NCBI GenBank assembly: GCA_015680685.1
Contig: MNCI01006555.1
Location: 118,068-182,067 of the forward strand
Source: Gnetum montanum
Taxonomy: Eukaryota > Streptophyta > Gnetopsida > Gnetales > Gnetaceae
DNA length: 64,000 nucleotides
Direction of reading: 5' to 3'
The notes beneath the pieces were generated by a model. It was not told the origin of the DNA. It saw only the letters and a program-made list of their open reading frames with translations, and ran no database searches. Numbering within the stretch: the stretch's first letter is position 1; each line of letters starts with the position of its first letter. Of the stretch, positions 59,259 through 64,000 are shown piece by piece. A program made the translations under genes and the position numbers.

Positions 59259-61580
59259 ATGTCTTCTTCTCATAGGCATGATGATTCAAAATTGCTAGTG
59301 CCCTAAGAATTCAAAGTCATGTATACTCATCTACATGAGTTTGTACTTGATTTCACCTTCATCTTGCATTAGAATGAGTAGTTGTGGTGGAGAAATATGA
59401 AGGGAAACATTGTGTCACCTCCCAACTAATTTGTTCCTAGGATGCTACTCCAAAGTCTTAAGAGATTGGGCATCCAAGACCTCCATGATGAATACATTAT
59501 GCAGGACCATGACTATCGAGACTATTGTCCCATAAAAACATAATGCAAATGAGATTGACACCAATAGAAATACCATGAAGCTACAAAGGAGAAACAGTTT
59601 ACTAACCCCTTGTTTATGTTAAACCAAAATAACAATGAGGATCCTCTCTCTAGGGGTTCTCAACATGAATATTTTCTACCCCTTGGCCTTGGTGAAGGAG
59701 GGTTGAACTTGAATCTGCAATCCATTATTAATAATCCAGGTTCAGGAAAAACTGGGAGTCAAGGTAGGCACTTAAGTAAGCATCATGATGATAGAAAACT
59801 TAATGATCATGGCCATCACAAGCAAAGAGGACATAGCAAACATCATGGTGGTGGAAAACATCAAGGTGGTGATGGTGAATAGTTGGAAAATGATCGTAGG
59901 CCCTATCATGAACAAAGGGGTAGTAGAGGACATCATAGGCATCATCAAAATTATGATGATGATGAACCTTTACTTCAACTTGAAGCATGCTGAACTTGGT
60001 AGAGGTAGTTAGAATTCCAACTAGGCATGTGAAAGATACAAGAATAAAGAGGTTAGATATGAACAATATACCCATATTTGAGGGGGAATATAACTTAGAT
60101 CCATAGGTCCATCTTTAAGCCTTTCATGATGCCTATGCCTTGCAAAACATAGAAAATGCTTAACAAACACTTAAGCTATTCCCTAGGACACTCATAAAAG
60201 AATTAGAAGGTTGGTACTATTCCTTGAAGGTGGAATCAATTTGCAGATGGAGTATGATGCTTGAGTTGTTCAATGACAAATATCAGGCATACTCCAAAGT
60301 GTCCAATTTGATAAAGTAAATTCAAGGCTAGTGACAGGGAACACATAAATCCTTGGACGCAACCATGGATAGGTATTATTCTCTTTTGCATAGATGTACT
60401 AGTCATGATTATTCTTAATGAGAATAGCTTTGCCATATCATAGATGTACTCTAATTAGAAACGAGGAGAACTCTTGGGGCCTATACCCAAGGGAGATTGT
60501 CAAAATTAAGAGTCCATTAGATTCAATGGATGATTGGGTAGGTTGCAAAAGAAGGTGAGTTGAGAAAATGGAAAAGTGTTGAGGAGTATAATCAGGACCC
60601 TTCCATCAAAAAAAGGGAGGTTTGATTATGTGACAGTGAGGGGAAGGCACCACTTGATGAGGTGGTATAGCAAAAAACCTTGCCAATTTTAAAAGTTATG
60701 TTTGAAATTTTAACTAAGTTTGATAAAATGTGGGAATCTTTAGATGAAAAATTTCAAACTGCTCTAAAAATTGCAAATGAATCCAAAGAACAAGGTAGTG
60801 ATCATGATCGTAGGAGAAGGAAAAAAGCTGAACATTTCTACCAAAGGGGTAAGGGCAAGGCTATGGTAGTAGAAGAGGTTGATGGGTGTGACATCTATTA
60901 ATATGAACATCCCAAGGGATGTTGCCCTATTGCATTACACTTATAGAAATCTAGGGTGTATGCTCTAAATTCTAGACTAGTATGAAAGCAAGTACCCAAA
61001 AAGTTACCTTATCCTGAAGGCAACTCGAGGTAGTTCCACCAACAATAATAGGCTCATCATTCAAGTTGAGCTCCACCACAATCATATGAATAGTATTAAC
61101 AATGGAAATAGCCACAATTGTGAGGAATGCCACCACCAAGGCAACAATACCCTTATAGGTAGCCCAATTCACATGGGTACTATATTTGGCAACCCATGTC
61201 TCCACATGACTCCTCTAGTCATGCTTCTTTTCAACATTACTACTACCCTCCAGAGTATTACAGAACTCATTTTCCATCTCTTAGAGGGGAACACCCATAT
61301 CCTTATCGTCCTTCTCATCCTTTAGCACATACTTCTCCACCCTCAATCCAATTACCATATGCTTCATCCATGTAGGGTGAAATTCTTACGTAGTTGTAGC
61401 AACATAACGCTACTAGAGCTGTTAACTTACAACTAGCTCCCCAACTAAGTGTTTTGAAACCTAGATCTCATAAGAGATCATTCTTCCAAACCAATAGCCT
61501 TACAAAACCCTTACCAACTTATGCAGCTAGTCACCATGTGTTTCCTTCGTCCTTTACATCCATTTCTTTTGAGAGTCCTT
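59259..61580 (+). pseudogene. F: gag with His/Gly-rich segment
   Basis: ATG at 59259. The frame 59610-59882 contains a His/Gly/Lys-rich segment (HHKQRGHSKHHGGGKHQ). The capsid-like part follows at about 60040-60480 (AFHDAYALQNIENA; SICRWSMMLELFNDKYQAY). A Lys/Glu-rich piece (60680-60901) leads to the decayed knuckle CDIY-stop-YEHPKGCC, aligned to the intact one in B at 5515. A Pro/His/Tyr-rich tail runs to about 61580. Many stops; non-functional. Confidence 0.78.
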
Positions 61581-61589
61581 CAAATTAAA

Positions 61590-64000
61590 CGTTGTCTAAG
61601 ATCTACACTATTATGTTAACCCATGTTGTATCTGATTAGATCAAGGTTGGAAACCTTTCCAGGAAAAGAGCTAATTCTGGAAGTCCACTCATCTACTTGT
61701 AGATTACTAGAAATGAGCCATGTAAGGCTCTTCTTGATTTAGGTCCTAGTGTCAATCTAATTTCCTATGAAATGTACAATGCTTAGAACCTACCTCCTCT
61801 TAAGAAGAGTAACATCTATTTAGAATTAGTAAATCAATCCATCACTGTTCTCTTGGGACTAGTAGAGGACATTGTGACCATTATCTTTGGATGGTCGTAT
61901 CCTATCAATCTCCTAGTGATCAAAGTTGACAATTGCAAGGGGACTTCCTAATCATTATGGGAAAGGCTTGGTTAAGCATTGTTGATGCGCAAATGGATAT
62001 AAGAGATCTTTCCCTAGAGATTTCCATGGAAAATGCATTTAGAAAGATCAAGAATAAGTGAGTTCCATGCATCATATACAACAATACAAGGTGCAACTGT
62101 GTGCAGAAACTTTGGTCTATTAAAAGCATAGCAATCAAAGCATGCAGATAATATCCAAATGAATCTGAAATCCAAAAGTGCTTGTACGTAGCAACCACAA
62201 AATAGGAGGATACCTAAAGGTTGACAGCTTTTTTTAAGAGTAGCACACTTTGCATGAAACCTACTGAAATCTTGACTTGTGCCTATGTTAAAGGCAAGGA
62301 TGAACTAGAGTAAGTTCATTGCAAACTCTTCGATGATGAACCTGATGATATTAATTGGGAAGAATTGGAAATCCATGATAGTTTTAAATAGGAGCCCTGA
62401 GAGTTGAAAACTCTACCTATCAACATGGAATATGCATTTCTAGAAAATGGTAAGCTAGTAATAATCAATGCTAACCTTGCTCTTGAGCAAAAAAGGATGT
62501 TGTTGAAGGTGGTCAACAAATGACCAACAACCTTTGCTTCATCATATCCTAAACTCATAAGGATTGATCTTAAGATATGCCAGCATTGCATCTATATCAA
62601 TTCAGCCATGAAGCTAAAGAGGTAGCCGCAGTGATGGCTGAACACCAAATTGAAACATATTTTCAAAGAGGAAATTGAACAAGTCCTCAAGGTAGGATTC
62701 ATCTATCTAATTGTGGATAGCAAGTGGGCTAGCCCACTTGTAATTGTACCAAAGAAACATGGCAAGTGATAGGTCTGTATTGATTTCATGCTATTGAACA
62801 TGGCAACATTCAAAGTTCGTTTTCCATTTTCATTTGTGGACCAAGTGTTGGACACTATTTATGGGCATTACTATTATAGCTTCTTGGATGGTTATAGTGG
62901 CTATAATCAAATTCATATCACACTCGAGGATCAGGGCAAAACAACATTCACAAGTCCTTGGGAAACCTTTGGATATTGTAAGATTCCTTTTGGTTTTTGC
63001 AATGCTCTTGTACCTTTCCAATGCTTGGTCCTGAGTATTTTTTAGTAGCAGATTGGTAGTAGGATGGTAGTCTTCATGGATGACTTCTCCACCTATGGCA
63101 CTACATTCGAGTAAGCCCTCAACTACCTTGAACAAGTGCTTAAAAGATGCATGAAGAATAATCTTCATGGTCTAGGAGGGCATTGTGTTGGGGCATAGAA
63201 TTTCTCAAGCAAGGATTGAGATGAATCTTGAAAAGATTTGGGTCATCCAAGGAATAACTCACGAACCAGAAACTATTAAAGATGTTTAGTCATTCTTGGA
63301 CACATTGGCTACTACCAGTGATTCATAGAAAATTTCTCTAATATCACAAAATCATTGGTCGAGCTTACAAAGAAAGATGCTTCATTTATATGAACTAAGA
63401 AATGTGAAAAGACATTCTAGTAGCTTAAGGAGAAGCTTGTAGAGACTCCAATTCTATGAGCACCAAATTGGTCTAGTCCATTTCACATCATGATGGATGC
63501 ATTAAATTATGCCTTTGGAGCTATGCTTACACAGTTGGATGATCAAAAACATCTATATTACATTCACTACACAAGCCAAAGCATTGTGGATGCACAGTTC
63601 AATTACACCACAACAGAGAAAGAGTTGATGACTGTGGTGTATGCCTTGGAAAAGTTCAGGCACTATGTGCTTAGATATAAGGTGTTTGTGCACACTAACA
63701 ACAATGCCATTCGCTTTCTAATGAATAATCCAACTGTGAGCCCCTATGTCATATGATGGCTAGTGATCTTATAGGAGTTTGATCTCACAATGGTAGATTG
63801 AAAGGGGACTGAGAATGTGATCACTAATCACTTGTCTCGGTTATGATGGGACAACAAAAAAGATAAGAGCCCACTCTTTGATCAATTTCCTGATGAATTT
63901 CTCTTTATTGGTGCAATAAATGAACAAGTGCTTGTTGAACCAAAATGGTATGATGACATCCTCACTTATCTTCTTACTCAAGAGATTCCATAAGAGTTAG
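61590..64000 (+). pseudogene. F: pol (protease, RT, RNase H), cut by window end
   Basis: Protease is visible at about 61720-61780 (CKALLDLGPSVNLISYEMY; active-site DSG has become DLG). RT is best kept at 62788-63045 (FPFSFVDQVLDT; FLDGYSGYNQIHITLEDQGK), with the YxDD-type box FMDDF at about 63073-63087. RNase H is open at 63490-63756 (MMDALNYAFGAMLTQLDDQ; KELMTVVYALEKFRHYVL). The frame reaches the window end before integrase. It has fewer stops in RNase H than A or B: codon CAG at 63532-63534 is TAG in both others. Confidence 0.88.

Larger units (their letters stand above)
25117..64000 (+). mobile_element. Element F: gag-pol Ty3/gypsy element, outermost shell of the nest
   Basis: The 5' LTR is split by D into 25117-25793 and 58919-59086. 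Then follow PBS (59088-59105), gag (from 59259), protease (about 61700), RT (about 62780-63170) and RNase H (about 63480-63840). It runs off the right edge before integrase. D inserted at the site CATAC (58914-58918), mutated to AATAT on the left (25789-25793). F is the oldest element of the nest. Confidence 0.88.

Overview
The window looks like nuclear DNA of a seed plant with a large, repeat-rich genome, possibly a gymnosperm; the species cannot be read from it. About 85% is decayed LTR retrotransposon. Single-copy content sits in an island at about 16.6-25.1 kb, which holds one complete split protein gene (a receptor-like cytoplasmic kinase of the PBL/RLCK-VII type, 6 exons, minus strand) and one intact tRNA-Thr(AGT). 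There are no bacterial features.

Layout, with element names coined here. A (+, 1-4582) is the 3' part of a Ty3/gypsy element (RNase H, integrase, 3' spacer, 3' LTR) and sits inside the 5' LTR of B. B (+, 4583-16639) is a nearly complete gag-pol element with an extra 3' ORF ('ORF2') and a 3' LTR; it is broken by solo LTR S1 (8488-9063). The island at 16640-25116 holds short tandem arrays, a tRNA-Thr pseudogene, solo LTR S2 (18720-19506), the tRNA-Thr gene and the kinase gene. From 25117 to the window end is a nest. F (+, gag-pol) carries D (-, 25794-58913) in its 5' LTR. D carries C (+, 27082-33133) and E (-, 34019-52220). E carries G (-, 41508-50896). LTR ends, PBS, PPT and mostly 5-bp target duplications support this map.

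A, B, C, D, E and F belong to one superfamily. Their LTRs run TGATGA...CTCATCA, and the PBS matches tRNA-Asp wherever it is preserved. Gag has a CX2CX3HX4C knuckle, and pol is Tat/Athila-like. D and E (about 8.8 kb each without insertions) have gag and ORF2 but no pol, so they probably depended on pol-bearing relatives such as A, B and F. G is a different family: tRNA-Asn PBS, 1.7-kb LTRs and gag-protease only, with a 38-bp tandem array where pol would be expected.

The most unusual observation is a U3-like block (a palindrome cluster followed by TATA) found a second time inside B, D and E, about 450-500 bp upstream of ORF2. The palindrome type inside each element matches that of its own LTRs: GATATC in D and E, CATCGATG-like in B. 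This suggests a second internal promoter that evolves in step with the LTR.

Coordinates of decayed ORFs are approximate. Family assignments rest on motif recognition only.
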